A stretch of 64,000 nucleotides of DNA, taken from the NCBI RefSeq assembly GCF_035222485.1, contig NC_085924.1:4650001-4714000 (forward strand), written 5' to 3'. Both the position numbers and the translations under genes were made by a program. The notes beneath the pieces were generated by a model that searched no databases, was not told where the DNA came from, and worked only from the letters and a program-made list of their open reading frames with translations. This document shows positions 11,953 through 22,425 of the stretch, piece after piece; within the stretch, counting starts at the first letter, position 1, and each line of letters begins with the position of its first letter. Source of the DNA: Podospora pseudoanserina (lineage: Eukaryota > Ascomycota > Sordariomycetes > Sordariales > Podosporaceae).

Positions 11953-13632
11953 TCAACATAAGGAATTAACTATAATTACATCAGAAACAGCTGAATCAGA
12001 TGCTTCTGCAGCCTCCTGGCAAGTGCGCGCATTATGGCCAGGCTTGCCGCACACACTACAGCACCGAACCTTCGTACGAGCCCCCCCTGCATTACTACTT
12101 TCCGGCTGCGTTTCTTACACTCCCTCCCTATCCACGGCCTTCTGATCCAGTAGATCCTGTGCCTCTTGTACAGTAAGTAACCCTCCAAGCCTTACGCGTG
12201 TTTTTTTTAGCTCTCCGGCGTTTGCTTAATGCCTCATTGGCCTTACGGAGCGACGAGACCTCTGCACGAAGGAGAGCCACCTAGTGCATTATAGCTATTG
12301 TACCCTTAGTAAGCTGGTCTACCGCAGCCAACATTAAAGTCGGAGAGCTATTTTGATGGTTAGCAATGCGAGTCTTAATAAGCGTTGACTGTGAATTGGC
12401 TTCTCGAGGGTTGTATGGTGTTTGGGAGACCTAAGGTTATGCAGTGCCGGGCCGTGAGTTTGGAGGTGTTAGCGTACAAAGCTTTACATCTAGCTTAAAA
12501 AGCACCTTCTCTGGATCGTATGGTATAAGGCCAGCACCTGCAAAGCCACCCTGTATATTCTTCTCCGTTATAGAGGCGTAGAAGGCCTCGCGGAAGGCAT
12601 AGAGGAACTCGAGCTTGCTTACGTGGTTGATATACATGCGCATTAAGTCCTCGATCTGGCGGCCGTACGCCTATTTTAGCGGCCCAAAGCAGCCAACATC
12701 GAGTAGCTGGAGGAAGTGGGAGGAATATAGAGGCATGTAGAGCGTAATAATGTTATTCTGCTGGCAGTAGCGCTCGAATTCGGTCGAGTAGTGGCTTTCG
12801 TGGCCGTTAAGGATTAATAACCGGTATTTGCCCTTTATACGGGACGCTATATAATGGTCGAAGTGTTTAATCCAATCTAGGCCTACCGCATTGGTAGTCC
12901 AGCCATTATCGGTAGTTGCGATGCGCCAGGTAGACGGTAGGTTGCACTCGGTATACCAGTTGGCAAGGTGGTACTGCGCGGCTAAGATAATGAAAGGAGG
13001 GATGGCCCAGCCGAGGCATTAACTCCCTGGATTACCGTTGCCCATTCGCGGTTGCCAGGCTGGGCCAGTTTCGCCTTGCTAAGGCCGTCTGAGGTCGTAA
13101 CTACCATACCCGCGAAGATAATACCCATCATAAACCCAGTCTCGTCGAAGTTGTAGATATCGTTATCTACAATACCGTACTTGGCCTTAGTGTTCCGTAT
13201 AAGCGCGAACCACTCGCTAATAACTTTTGGATCCTCGCATTTGGCCCTCTGGTAGTCGTATTTACGCGTAAAGCGCGTACGGAGCTCTGGTTGGCGTTTA
13301 ACAAATCGATGTACCCAGAGCTTACCGACAGGGGGCGCATCGCGTACGCGTAGCAGTTGGTTGGCCATATCTTCCACACCACGCAATCTGGGTGGAAAAG
13401 CTCGCGCACATAGCTCAATAATGTATTGGACAATAGCCTCCTCTTCTGATTGAGTGAGCTTCTTCGAATTAGGTGTTATATCGCGTCGTGCAGGCTTGCC
13501 GATGCGGCGACGCCCTAGTGTTTTACGGTCGACTCCGTAAATTTTAGTTGCAGCTCGTTCGCTTAGATTCTCGTCATTTTGAAGAGCTTGGAGGGCTAAG
13601 ATTATCTGGCTTTCGTTTGAAGTAGTGGGCAT
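11953..13632 (-). pseudogene. pogo/Fot1-type transposase, copy 1, frameshifted
   Basis: Starts at ATG 13632. The N-terminus has a Psq-like helix-turn-helix (ENLSERAATKIYGVDRKTL), then a CENP-B/Tc5-type DNA-binding domain (WVHRFVKRQPELRTRFTRKY). The DDE_1 nuclease follows, with its first Asp in YNFDETGFMMG. A one-base deletion near 13012 shifts the frame. In the new frame the second Asp region TTDNGWTTNAVG follows, then LILNGHESHYS, where the third catalytic Asp reads Asn (GAC to AAC, a RIP-type change). A TAG (from CAG) near 12672 and a TAA at 12437 interrupt it further. An A8 run near 12205 (A7 in copy 2) restores the frame to a C-terminal CCHC zinc knuckle near 12.05 kb. Full length would be about 559 residues. 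It cannot be active. Confidence 0.85.
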
Positions 13633-13688
13633 TTTGGATGGTAGAGGAAAGTTGTTGTGAAGTGCAAAGATGTCGCGTCGCGTAGAAA

Positions 13689-13731
13689 GTGGGTCACTCG
13701 CTGATATGGGTCACTCGCTGATAATGTACGT
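13689..13731. repeat. Right TIR of pogo copy 1
   Basis: Inverted copy of 11869-11911, directly followed by the TA target duplicate. Confidence 0.95.
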
Positions 13732-13908
13732 TACCTTTGATTAGAAAAACGATGTTTAGGTTTCATACAAGTTATAATATTAGCTGCGTAATGATGTATA
13801 TTGAAATGCTGAGAAAACACAAAGAAGCAACTACAACACCACAAAATATACCCTCAACAGGTCCTTGAATGAACACACCTGCGTGACAGTGGCTCGCTCG
13901 CAGGCCGC

Positions 13909-14280
13909 TGTCACAGACCAACCATATTGCAAGGCAGAGTAGAGACTGCAGCAGGCCGTGAAGAACCAATCAAGTAAGATGCAACGACGGGTCGCTCACC
14001 TCTTAGCAGAGCTGAGCCGGCTCAGTCAGCTCAGCAACTGAGCGTGGTGAGCCAGGTACGGAGGTACCTGGAGGATTGAGGTATATACAAAGGAACTGGC
14101 TAGTGTAGATAGATAGTTCCGTAATATATAATAATTTTAAATTATAATCGTTTGTATCTAAAATATTATGATTAAAATAAGCTATTTATTGTATACTGTT
14201 TAGCTATACCGAACCCAGATTGTTCAGAAGTGCCTTTAACTAGTATCCCTTTTAGAGGTTCTAGATAGGAGTTCGTCACA
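13909..14280 (+). mobile_element. Solo LTR related to the Gypsy element LTR (372 bp)
   Basis: Begins TGTCACAG and ends GTTCGTCACA, as the 426-bp LTRs of the Gypsy element at 37632-45146 do. The last 240 bp can be aligned by eye to those LTRs (TAGATAGATAGTTCCGTAAT, then TCAGAAGTGCCTTTAACTAG). The flanks are GCCGC on the left and ACCGC on the right: a 5-bp target duplicate differing by one G/A, compatible with a later transition. The interior is shorter and different in the first 130 bp, so it is a related subfamily rather than the same element. No internal domain remains, as expected after LTR-LTR recombination. Confidence 0.78.
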
Positions 14281-15316
14281 ACCGCACTTCACGCAAGACA
14301 AAGAAAAGACACTCTGGGCTCGCAGGCCACATAATAATCACCGGAATGGCCTGATCAGAGGGCCAGAATTGCCTGCACGCGTGCAAGGCTTGAAATGCGA
14401 AGAAAATAGAAGTCGATGTCCTGTCTAAAATAGAATGTCCAAAGCAGACCGCTTATATACATGACCTTTGAACCCCCGAATCCTCCGAGAGTCCCATTTC
14501 ATCACCCTCTGATCGGGAAGACCTTAAGCCTGTAGCCGCACCCCAAGCCAGTAAGGGTATTAAGTAAGTAAAAAGTAAGTTTAGTTAAGTCAAGGTAAAG
14601 AAGACCCTAGACTTGTCTTGGCTTGACTTATTGCCTACCCTGGGATATCTATTCTCGAGATTGTCTTTTGGAGATGTGTTAATGGCGCGCGCGGTCCAGG
14701 TAAGTTTGAATCTTTGAGGTGTTAGTCCTTCTTCTTTTTTTTTTTTTTTGCTGAGATTCTTGGGCACGCTATTGAGGCAAGAGTTGGCAGATTCGTGAGG
14801 TGTTGAGAAAGTTGGCAGAAGAAGCAAGTACATCACATGAATGATTTCACTTGACCAACCAAATAGCGTCAACGGCGTTTGTGCTGATGATACCAGGGGC
14901 TTGATAGGATGCCCGATCTCAACCCCTCCCATTGCCGCGGTTTGCCACACAAACAGGTCTCTGTCAAGCGTTTATTCAGTAATATTATACCGTTGAACGA
15001 TTGGGTTATGTACAAGTCACGCCGTTCCGGGCACAAATCTGATATGAAATCAAGGCATTCTTCAGTGTAACTTAAAACCCAAAGATACAACCAGAGATAA
15101 AAAAAGGAGCAAGATATTGTAGGCTGAGTTTGAAGCGTCGTGGTGATCTGGTAAGAACCTCGCCTCATTGATGTCTCCATGTTTACTGCCTAAAGAAAAC
15201 AAGAGAGGCCCAATGAGGGAAAGTCGCGGCTAGACAGGGCTATCGTTTTGCTGGGGCCTGTTTTCCAGTCAGCATACAATCTAAAGACTCTTAGCAATCT
15301 GCTCTTGTTGAAGAAC
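14281..15316. other. Gene-free region
   Basis: About 1 kb between the solo LTR and the 7-TM gene. It holds a long poly-T tract near 14738-14750 and an imperfect inverted pair (agtcaaggtaaaga near 14597 and tcttggcttgact near 14617). No convincing coding sequence. Confidence 0.5.
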
Positions 15317-16573
15317 TTACTTGGTTGCCTTTTCATTGGTTCGATCGACCTTGTACTCGAGTCTCTGCATGACTCCTGACTCGGGCTCGCTCACTCTATC
15401 GTCATTTCCCACAGGAGATGATATCTGCGTAGTGGTGGTGGCTGCTCCAGTCCATCCCTGCTTGGGCACCAGATTAGGGACCGAAGTGTCGCCAGTCTCC
15501 ACCTCCAGCTCAGGCCTCACTCGAGATGCCGTGTGGATTATGTTCGAGGTTGTCCTAGTAGCTCCGCTGGTAGTTTTAGTGAAGTCGGTGTCTTTTGTGA
15601 ACAAGATTGGGTCAGGTCGAGTCGGTGGTCTTCCGCCCCTCGCCATGCGTCGTCGGACACGCTCAATCATGCTTGCCGTCGGAGCTGGCTTTTCTGCTTG
15701 CCGGGGCTTGGAGCGGACAAAAAGTTGAGGGAAAGAGGAAAGACAGGCGATCAACAAATTGATATAGGCTTCCACCGACCACCAGAAGATGAAGGCTACA
15801 GGGTCGATAGCGCCCTGATTGAAGCGAGTCGTGTAAAGGATGGAGACGCGTACGATGCCCACAAATACGGTGATGATGGTGAGAGAAAACAAGCCAATCA
15901 ACGCTGCCTTCTTCTTCCGCCGGATTTTGAGATTCCAGACCATACTGACAGGAATGACCAGAATCATGAAATCAGTTATGATGCTGAAGGCTGTGAGAAT
16001 GGTCGAGATGATGAGGGATTCAGTGACGAACCAACCGCTGTTGCAGTGGTCATTTTGATATATAAAGTCGTTCATGTAACACTTGTACTGAATAATCGTC
16101 ATGGAGAGGATGAAGACGATTGCGCAAGCGACTACGCAGCTCCACCAGTATATTCGCTGTCGCCTCGTTTCGGAATTACCGTAGAGTCGCTTGAAGAAGA
16201 GCAGGAGGGCGAGCTTGACAATGAAGATGCAGACGAAGACGAGCAGCTGCATGGCCAGCATGCAATCCATCCACTGTCTGATATCCTTGAGCGGAGGCGG
16301 GAGTGGCTGCTTCCCAGATCCCCACCAAACGATGGCATACATATTCCACCACTGTGTTGCCCACACCACCGAGTTTACAAAGATTATAAGCCAAGCAAAA
16401 ATAACCAGGATGTCGTCCCAGAAGAGCTTGCGGAACGTCCTCCATCTTGTCACGAGCCGGACGCTCAGGGTGATCAAGTTGACTCCCGTCAGAGTCCAGA
16501 CGACGCCGTGGAAGGCCTGCCAGGGGATGAGAGCCTCTCCATAGCCACCCTTGGATACAGCGGCTTCAGACAT
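15317..16573 (-). CDS. Seven-transmembrane Fung_rhodopsin-type integral membrane protein
   Basis: An intron-free frame of 418 residues from ATG 16573 (MSEAAVSKGGYG). An upstream in-frame ATG at 16738 would add 55 polar residues and seems unlikely. Seven hydrophobic segments are visible, beginning with AFHGVVWTLTGVNLITLSVR and the family-like RTFRKLFWDDILVIFAWLI. They are followed by an acidic-loop Cys pattern (YKCYMND, NDHCNSGWF) and a last helix near FIFWWSVEAYINLLIACLSS. The roughly 120-residue tail is hydrophilic with Arg- and Thr-rich stretches, presumably cytoplasmic. Proteins of this family occur in large numbers in Pezizomycotina and are mostly uncharacterised; some related PTH11-type proteins sense surfaces. 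No ligand or signalling partner can be inferred. A possible splice donor overlaps the stop codon (AAGTAAGT), so an extra 3' exon cannot be excluded. Confidence 0.82.
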   Translation of the reverse strand: MSEAAVSKGGYGEALIPWQAFHGVVWTLTGVNLITLSVRLVTRWRTFRKLFWDDILVIFAWLIIFVNSVVWATQWWNMYAIVWWGSGKQPLPPPLKDIRQWMDCMLAMQLLVFVCIFIVKLALLLFFKRLYGNSETRRQRIYWWSCVVACAIVFILSMTIIQYKCYMNDFIYQNDHCNSGWFVTESLIISTILTAFSIITDFMILVIPVSMVWNLKIRRKKKAALIGLFSLTIITVFVGIVRVSILYTTRFNQGAIDPVAFIFWWSVEAYINLLIACLSSFPQLFVRSKPRQAEKPAPTASMIERVRRRMARGGRPPTRPDPILFTKDTDFTKTTSGATRTTSNIIHTASRVRPELEVETGDTSVPNLVPKQGWTGAATTTTQISSPVGNDDRVSEPESGVMQRLEYKVDRTNEKATK

Positions 16574-17708
16574 GGTGACTAGACGGCGAGATTGAGACGG
16601 TGATACGGAATGGCGTGGTGCAAGATCCTGAACAGGTTCAGGGCATGGCGCCTGTTTTTTTTGCTTCACAGAAGCATCGTCTTGGCTATAAAGCAGGGGA
16701 TCCGTCACAAAGAAGCGACACTGGAAATGCCACCCCAAGTTCTAGATGCTCACCTTCGGGGATAGCAAGCTTCCATCGGTGGGGTAGGCCTGAAACAAAG
16801 AGACTCGTCAGCAGCTCATCAATCTCACTGGTCCGGAAAGGCAAGACCGACCAATCCCGTGCAAGATCATTGCAGCTGACTGTCATTAAAGTGTCAAAGG
16901 TCTTTGTCCATGGTGAAGATCGGTCAGCAAGCTTCTGGACGCAAGCAAGACACAACAACGACGTCTGATGATCTCCTCCCGAGGACGAAAGCCAAGCAGC
17001 AGCATTGTTCTGCAAACCGCCATACTCTTGTCTACAAAGTATACGTGGCTTGAGAACCAGCCTCGCTAGACTACAGGTAGCTGAATGAAACATATGTTGT
17101 GATATTCCGAGGAATATTCAACAACAACAGAACTATAAGAGGCTATTGCAAACCGGAATGTTTTCAGATATGATCAAGCTCCGTACATAGCTGCAGCGGC
17201 AAGGGAGCGGGAACTACTCCGACGTGGTGGCAAAGGCACGCTATTCTTTGTTAAAGGCCGGGCGGGACATTGTCCGATCACGACAACTACCCCGCCTAAC
17301 CGAAGCTATTGAAGCTGTTCAACAACGGGACTTTATCGCCATGCCGAGGGAACACAACAACCTGAACCCCTCCCTGGACGGCTCAGATGCATCGGTTTTT
17401 ACACCACATGGAAACAACTTGCCGGGTCGCCTAGCGTTAACGAGCGCGAAGAGGGGCAGGTTGATCTGCCGTAGCATTGCCAGTGATTGGCGCGCTTGCA
17501 AGAGGTGAATGAATTCCCACGACTGGCGGAGAAATATTCTAGGGCTCGCAAGTGCCCAAAAAAACCAAAGGGCATAAGACCACGGAGAATTTGAATGGCA
17601 ATGTCAACTAATATCTTTGGCTGTCTCTCAGGGACTACCTTGCGGAGTCGTCTGGTCCGGCTTACATGAGTGCTAAATGCGCGGCAGTGCACTAACAATT
17701 ACCTAGCC
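16574..17708. other. Gene-free region
   Basis: About 1.1 kb between the 7-TM gene and the tRNA. Open frames here are short and lack recognisable sequence or codon regularity. Confidence 0.5.
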
Positions 17709-17795
17709 GCCCGGCTAGCTCAATCGGTAGAGCGTGAGACTCTTATGGAGTACTCCGAAATCTCAAGGTTGTGGGTTCGACCCCCACGTCGGGCT
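17709..17795 (+). tRNA. tRNA-Lys(CTT) with intron
   Basis: A cloverleaf can be drawn. The acceptor stem GCCCGGC pairs with GTCGGGC (one G-T pair). The D stem is GCTC/GAGC, the anticodon stem TGAGA/TCTCA, and the T arm GTGGG-TTCGACC-CCCAC, with discriminator T. The anticodon CTT is at 17742-17744. A 14-nt intron (17746-17759) follows one base 3' of the anticodon, the canonical nuclear position. A T-rich tract for polymerase III termination starts near 17817. It lies about 160 bp upstream of the GH43 gene. Confidence 0.95.
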
Positions 17796-17954
17796 CAATT
17801 CCCGTCAATGACGATCTTTTTTCTTTTTTTCCACTCTGTATCCTCCGTCCTGTTTTTGGGGTTGTTCCATCTTGGAGATACTTAAACACCCCCTGAACCA
17901 TCCATCAAGAACCAAGATGTCTCGTCCACCACCACGGCCCTCCAAACCATCACA

Positions 17955-19583
17955 ATGTTCCTCCACACGCTCATCACCACCCTCCTCCTCCTCCTTCCCC
18001 GTCAAGCCCTCTCCCAAACAACCCTCACCAACCCCGTCATCTGGCAAGACCACCCCGACCTCGACGTCTTCCGCATCGGCCACACATTCTACTACTCCTC
18101 CTCCACCTTTGCGTACTCCCCCGGCGCCCCCCTGCTCCGCTCCTTTGACCTCGCCAACTGGGAAGCAGTCACCCACTCAGTCCCCTACCTCAACTTTTCC
18201 CCCGCCAACGCCTACAATTTGACCTCGGGCTCAAGAGCCTACGTAAAAGGCATTTGGGCCAGCACCCTCCGCTATCGCCCCTCAACCGACACCTTCTACT
18301 GGCTCGGCTGCATCGACGGATCCAAAACCCACATCTGGACCAGCCCGGGCGGCAACGCGCGCCAAAACGGGGGGGAGGTCCCCCCCCAAGCATGGAACTG
18401 GTCCCCCCGGCCGGTGATTAGCAACTGCTACTACGACGCGGGGTTGTTTTTTGATGACAATGACGACTCGCAAGTTTACGTCGTTTATGGAAACACCCAG
18501 ATTAGGATGGCGCAGTTAGTGGTGGACCAGAATGGGGATTTGAAAGAGGTGAGGAATCAGGTTGTTTATACTAGTGGTGATATGACGCTGGAAGGGGCGA
18601 GGTTGTATAAGCGGAACGGGGAGTACTATGTTTGGGTTACCAGACCGGCGGATGCGCAGTTTGTACTTAGGGGCAAGAGTCCGTGGGGGCCGTTCGAGAG
18701 ACGGGTGTTGGTTGATAGGATTGGGGGGCCTTTGTCGAGTGCGGGGTTTGCGCATCAGGGGGGGATTGTGGATACGGAGGATGGGAGGTGGTTTTATTTG
18801 GGGTTTTTGGATGCTTATCCCGGAGGGAGGATTCCTGTAGCCGCGCCGTTGACGTGGGGGGGTGATGGGTGGCCGATTGTGGTTAGGGATGGGGGGAATG
18901 GATGGGGGAGGACGTATCCTTTGCCAGTGAACACGACTAGAAAGGTGAATGTGTTGGGGCCGAGGGTTGATGAGTTTAAGGGGGGGAAGTTGGGCCCGGA
19001 GTGGGAATGGAATCATAATCCTGATAATGGGAAGTGGTCGTTGAGTGATGGGCTGGTTTTGAAGACGGCGACGGTGACGGGGGATTTGTTTGCCGCGAGG
19101 AACACTCTTACACATCGGATTGTTGGGCCGAAGTCGAGGGGTACTTTTAGGATTGATGTTGGAGCTATGAGGGATGGCGATCGAGCTGGCGCTGTGCTCT
19201 TCCGGGACAAGGCTGCCTACATTGGCATTCACAAGACCGGAAACACTGCGTCGATCGTCATGGTTGACAACTTGAACTTGGTTGAGGGTTCATGGACAAC
19301 AAGTTCTACCGGTCGAGTGGCGGCGACTGGGCCGTCTGTCACCGGAGAGATCTGGCTCCGAATTCAAGCCGATATCACGCCCGCCTTCGGGACGAACACT
19401 GGACGACAAGTCATCTTCTCTTACAGCACCGATGGCAGGACTTTCACGAATCTTGGACCCGCCTTCGCCATGAGCAACTCTTGGCGATACTTTACTGGAT
19501 ATAGATATGGCGTTTTCAACTTTGCGACCAAGGCACTGGGAGGCGAGGTGAAGGTCAAGAGTTTTGCGATGGAGATGGTGTAA
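17955..19583 (+). CDS. Secreted glycoside hydrolase family 43 (arabinofuranosidase/xylosidase type)
   Basis: 542 residues without introns. A clear signal peptide (MFLHTLITTLLLLLPRQALS) directs secretion. The five-bladed GH43 propeller follows with its three catalytic carboxylates in place: base D35 (HPDLDVFRIG), pKa modulator D161 (NCYYDAGLFF) and acid E213 (MTLEGARLY). From about residue 330 a concanavalin A-like sandwich (GTFRIDVGAMRDGDRAGAVL, then IGIHKT) matches the C-terminal domain common in beta-xylosidases and arabinofuranosidases. It should act on arabinose or xylose side chains of plant hemicellulose; the specificity is inferred. An ATG at 17918 in another frame is not used. The first third is C-rich and the middle G/T-rich, while the last third is balanced (see findings). 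Confidence 0.9.
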   Translation: MFLHTLITTLLLLLPRQALSQTTLTNPVIWQDHPDLDVFRIGHTFYYSSSTFAYSPGAPLLRSFDLANWEAVTHSVPYLNFSPANAYNLTSGSRAYVKGIWASTLRYRPSTDTFYWLGCIDGSKTHIWTSPGGNARQNGGEVPPQAWNWSPRPVISNCYYDAGLFFDDNDDSQVYVVYGNTQIRMAQLVVDQNGDLKEVRNQVVYTSGDMTLEGARLYKRNGEYYVWVTRPADAQFVLRGKSPWGPFERRVLVDRIGGPLSSAGFAHQGGIVDTEDGRWFYLGFLDAYPGGRIPVAAPLTWGGDGWPIVVRDGGNGWGRTYPLPVNTTRKVNVLGPRVDEFKGGKLGPEWEWNHNPDNGKWSLSDGLVLKTATVTGDLFAARNTLTHRIVGPKSRGTFRIDVGAMRDGDRAGAVLFRDKAAYIGIHKTGNTASIVMVDNLNLVEGSWTTSSTGRVAATGPSVTGEIWLRIQADITPAFGTNTGRQVIFSYSTDGRTFTNLGPAFAMSNSWRYFTGYRYGVFNFATKALGGEVKVKSFAMEMV

Positions 19584-20408
19584 CTCTATGTCCAGCAGTG
19601 ATGGAACACCATGGTGTTATTGTTTAAGAGAAGTGCATGGCTTGGCATAGTTACAATCGAATCGAACAACTCTCATGGTGGCTCCACCAAGCAATCACAA
19701 AGAATATTCCAGAACCGTGCTAGTGGGGCCACCTTTTTTCTTCTGGAAGATAGCAAAACCGATCTTACAAAGCAAGACTGGAGTCGAAGAATGGGGAAAA
19801 CTCTTCATTTTCTAGATGTCGATAATGGTGGGTCTGTTTTTGTCGGCGAAACCTTTTCCCAATTGCCCGTGTAGCTCGATGCTGACTACAACATCAGCGA
19901 TATGGCATTGAGTTAAAATTCGTACCTAAGCAAAACCAATTAGAAAGCATTGTCAGGGATGGGCGTTATTCATGAGGTGTGATGTGAGCATTGGCGACAT
20001 CAAAAAAACATGGGCAGACCACTCTCTGCTGACTGTTTGCCATTATGCATGCACTCTAACAACCCAGACATTAACTTTAGAGCTTACTCATCATGCTGAT
20101 GACCAACAACACTCTGGGGCTCGACCGGGGATTCTCCCAAGAGAAAATGTCTCCACATGGCATCGTGGTATCGTAGCTATGACGTTGCATATCTGCGGGA
20201 CCCGGACGACAACCGACCAAATTGTGACCCCAGAGGAGGTAGGAGCTTGTTTTGTTTGAACAGATATAAAAGCCCTCTGGCTCGTCTCGACCTAGAACCT
20301 GTTCATCCATTTTACTCTCTCATTCTCAATTCATACCCCACAACCCCCTTTCACCCCCTATCACGTCTCCAATCTCAGCTTTCACACGATTCATCACCAG
20401 TCATCACA
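19584..20408. other. Intergenic region with MDR promoter
   Basis: About 820 bp. The last 120 bp are pyrimidine-rich (tttcaccccctatcacgtctcc), typical of fungal 5' leaders, and an ATATAAA box lies near 20264. No gene recognised. Confidence 0.5.
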
Positions 20409-21503
20409 ATGTCCATCCCCAAGACCCAGAAGCAGTGGCTCATCACCGGAGCCGACAAGGGCCTCGACGGCCTCGTCTACCAAGACGCTCCCGTCCCCAC
20501 CCCCGGCGACCATGAGGTCCTCGTCCACCTTCGCGGCGCCTCACTCAACTACCGCGATCTCATCATCCCCAGGGGAATGTATCCCTTCCCGCTCAACCTC
20601 CCAGTAGTAGCCTGCTCCGACGGCGCCGGCGAGGTTGTCGCTGTTGGGTCCAAGGTCACAAAGTGGAAAAAAGGCGACAAGGTCCTCACCCTCTTTAACC
20701 AGGGCCATCAGAGAGGTGATATGGACATTGCGGCCAGCAAGACCGGTCTTGGCGGCTGCTTCGACGGCACCTTGAGGCAGTATGGTACTTTTGCCGAGAC
20801 TGGTGTCGCCAAGATGCCCAGCAACTTGAACTACGTCGAGTCGGCTTCGCTTGTCTGTGCTGGTCTTACGAGCTGGAACGCTCTTTATGGTCTGAAGCCG
20901 TTGAAGAAGGGCCAGTGGGTTGTCACCCAGGGTACTGGTGGTGTTAGTTTGTTTGCTCTGCAGGTAAGAATTTCTCTTTCAACAAATGAAACATGGGGGC
21001 GTGCTAACAGAAAACAGTTTGCCAAGGCTGCTGGCGCGCATGTCATCGCGACGACATCTACCGCCGAGAAGGCCGAGATGCTTAAGAAGTTGGGCGCCGA
21101 CCACGTCATTAACTACAGGGAAGATGTCAACTGGGGTGAGACTGCCCGTAAGTTGACCCCCGGTGGTGAGGGTGTTGAGCATGTTATTGAGGTTGGCGGT
21201 GCCGACACTTTCACCCAGAGCTTGAGCGCTGTTAAGATGGAGGGTGTCATCTCCGTCATTGGATTCCTCGGCGGCGCGGCTCCCAAGGACAACATTCTCG
21301 AGACCCTTTCTCGTGTCTGCACTGTCCGTGGTGTATACGTCGGCTCTCGCGAGCAGCTTGAGGCCATGTGTGCCGAGATTGAGAAGCATGACATCCACCC
21401 TGTCATGGACAAGACAGTCTTTACTCTTGAAAAGGCGAAGGAGGCTTATGAGTACATGTGGGCCAAGAAGCACACTGGCAAGATTCCCATCACGATTGAG
21501 TAA
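20409..21503 (+). CDS. MDR-superfamily quinone oxidoreductase / zinc-type alcohol dehydrogenase-like protein
   Basis: Exons 20409-20963 and 21018-21503, joined across a 54-bp intron (GTAAGA..ACAG with branch GCTAAC), give 346 residues. The intron is a multiple of three and has no stop, so it can be mistaken for coding sequence. The N-terminal GroES-like fold carries PVVACSDGAGEVVAVGSKV. The Rossmann domain has the nucleotide-binding loop TGGVSLFALQFAKAAGAHVI across the splice junction and LGADHVINYREDVNW further on. The catalytic zinc ligands of true alcohol dehydrogenases are not evident, so a quinone- or enal-reductase type is more likely. NAD(P)H-dependent and cytosolic by family. The substrate is unknown. 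Codon use is C-biased at the 5' end, as in well expressed fungal genes. Confidence 0.9.
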   Translation: MSIPKTQKQWLITGADKGLDGLVYQDAPVPTPGDHEVLVHLRGASLNYRDLIIPRGMYPFPLNLPVVACSDGAGEVVAVGSKVTKWKKGDKVLTLFNQGHQRGDMDIAASKTGLGGCFDGTLRQYGTFAETGVAKMPSNLNYVESASLVCAGLTSWNALYGLKPLKKGQWVVTQGTGGVSLFALQVRISLSTNETWGRANRKQFAKAAGAHVIATTSTAEKAEMLKKLGADHVINYREDVNWGETARKLTPGGEGVEHVIEVGGADTFTQSLSAVKMEGVISVIGFLGGAAPKDNILETLSRVCTVRGVYVGSREQLEAMCAEIEKHDIHPVMDKTVFTLEKAKEAYEYMWAKKHTGKIPITIE

Positions 21504-22425
21504 CGGGGTCAAAAGGGGGATTTGTGCAACATTGTATATAAGAACCTAATGATGAGATCTGCTTAACGATGAGAACTGTCACAGTCATTATCACCCGTGT
21601 GTATAGTGGGACCGACCGGGCCAGTCACGCAGGATGTGCCGACCCGAGCTTGAGCGTCCGATGCCGTGGTAAATTGGACTCTAGGGGTAACCCAGGCCCC
21701 ATTTTCCTTGATGTTACCTGCCGAGCTTGACTGAGCGCCGGCCGCGCTTGTTCTGACTGGCGCCAGCTTATGCAAGGTGTCAACCGAGTGTTGACGAATC
21801 AGCATATAAGACTGACAGAACAGCAAATGCAACATTAGATAAGCGGGCCAAAAAGCACCAGTTCCATGGAGATAAACCTCATGAGCTCTACATTTGTCCT
21901 ACCACCCCGCTCCTGAGGCGTGGTCTAGAAACAATAGGCACTGTCGTGACACCCACCATCAGAACTGAAATGCCGGCTAAGAGCTCAATCCCACGTTGTG
22001 GCTGCCAAGAGACCCTGCCAATGCTGCTGACTGCAGATGTACCGTAGAAATTAATCCCGGTATCAGCATTGGCTGCCGGGTAGCGAGTGAGCAGGTCCTA
22101 TCGGATGGACTCCTCATAGGGCCGACAGTATGAATTGCCACACGGAGTGCCCATTATCATACACACTATCGAGTTGGAGATGGCTGGGCGGCAAGACCCT
22201 CGCAGAACCGAACCTCTCAGTGGCACCCAACCAACGTGGAGGCATCATGAAGAACTTGCATGTGCTTACATGGACTATTGGATGGTGCCAAAGATGCGCG
22301 GGCCAACATCCCGGCAGGAGAAAAAGTTGAGATTGTGGCAAGCATAAATAACACAAGCTCCTCGCGGGAATTGTTCAGACAGAGCTTCCACGGCACCTCG
22401 TCCCCAATCTTCACGCACAGCCATC
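21504..22425. other. Intergenic region upstream of tyrosinase
   Basis: About 920 bp with no recognised gene. It contains the MDR terminator and tyrosinase promoter. Short frames here have no family resemblance. Confidence 0.5.

Larger units (their letters stand above)
11869..13731 (-). mobile_element. pogo/Fot1-type DNA transposon, copy 1 (1863 bp)
   Basis: Bounded by a perfect 43-bp terminal inverted repeat (11869-11911 and 13689-13731) and flanked by the dinucleotide TA on both sides (11867-11868 and 13732-13733), the target duplication of the Tc1/mariner/pogo superfamily. The TIR begins ACGTACATTATCAGCGAGTG and contains a 17-bp direct repeat. The transposase is on the minus strand. Two more copies (30698-32559, and 36345-45725 with an insert) have lengths of 1862 and 1861 bp, so the element is complete. 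This copy is the least mutated of the three. Confidence 0.93.

Noticed and set aside
15533-16582. 349-codon plus-strand frame opposite the 7-TM gene
   Set aside because: Shadow of the minus-strand gene. The sequence is highly polar with no family resemblance, and the minus frame has seven hydrophobic segments.
18516-19232. 238-codon minus-strand frame inside the GH43 gene
   Set aside because: Pro/Arg-rich product caused by the G-rich composition of the GH43 coding strand. The catalytic residues are in the plus frame.
20964-21017. In-frame 18-residue insertion in the MDR protein
   Set aside because: It has a GTAAGA donor, GCTAAC branch and ACAG acceptor, and removing it restores the conserved nucleotide-binding loop, so it is an intron.
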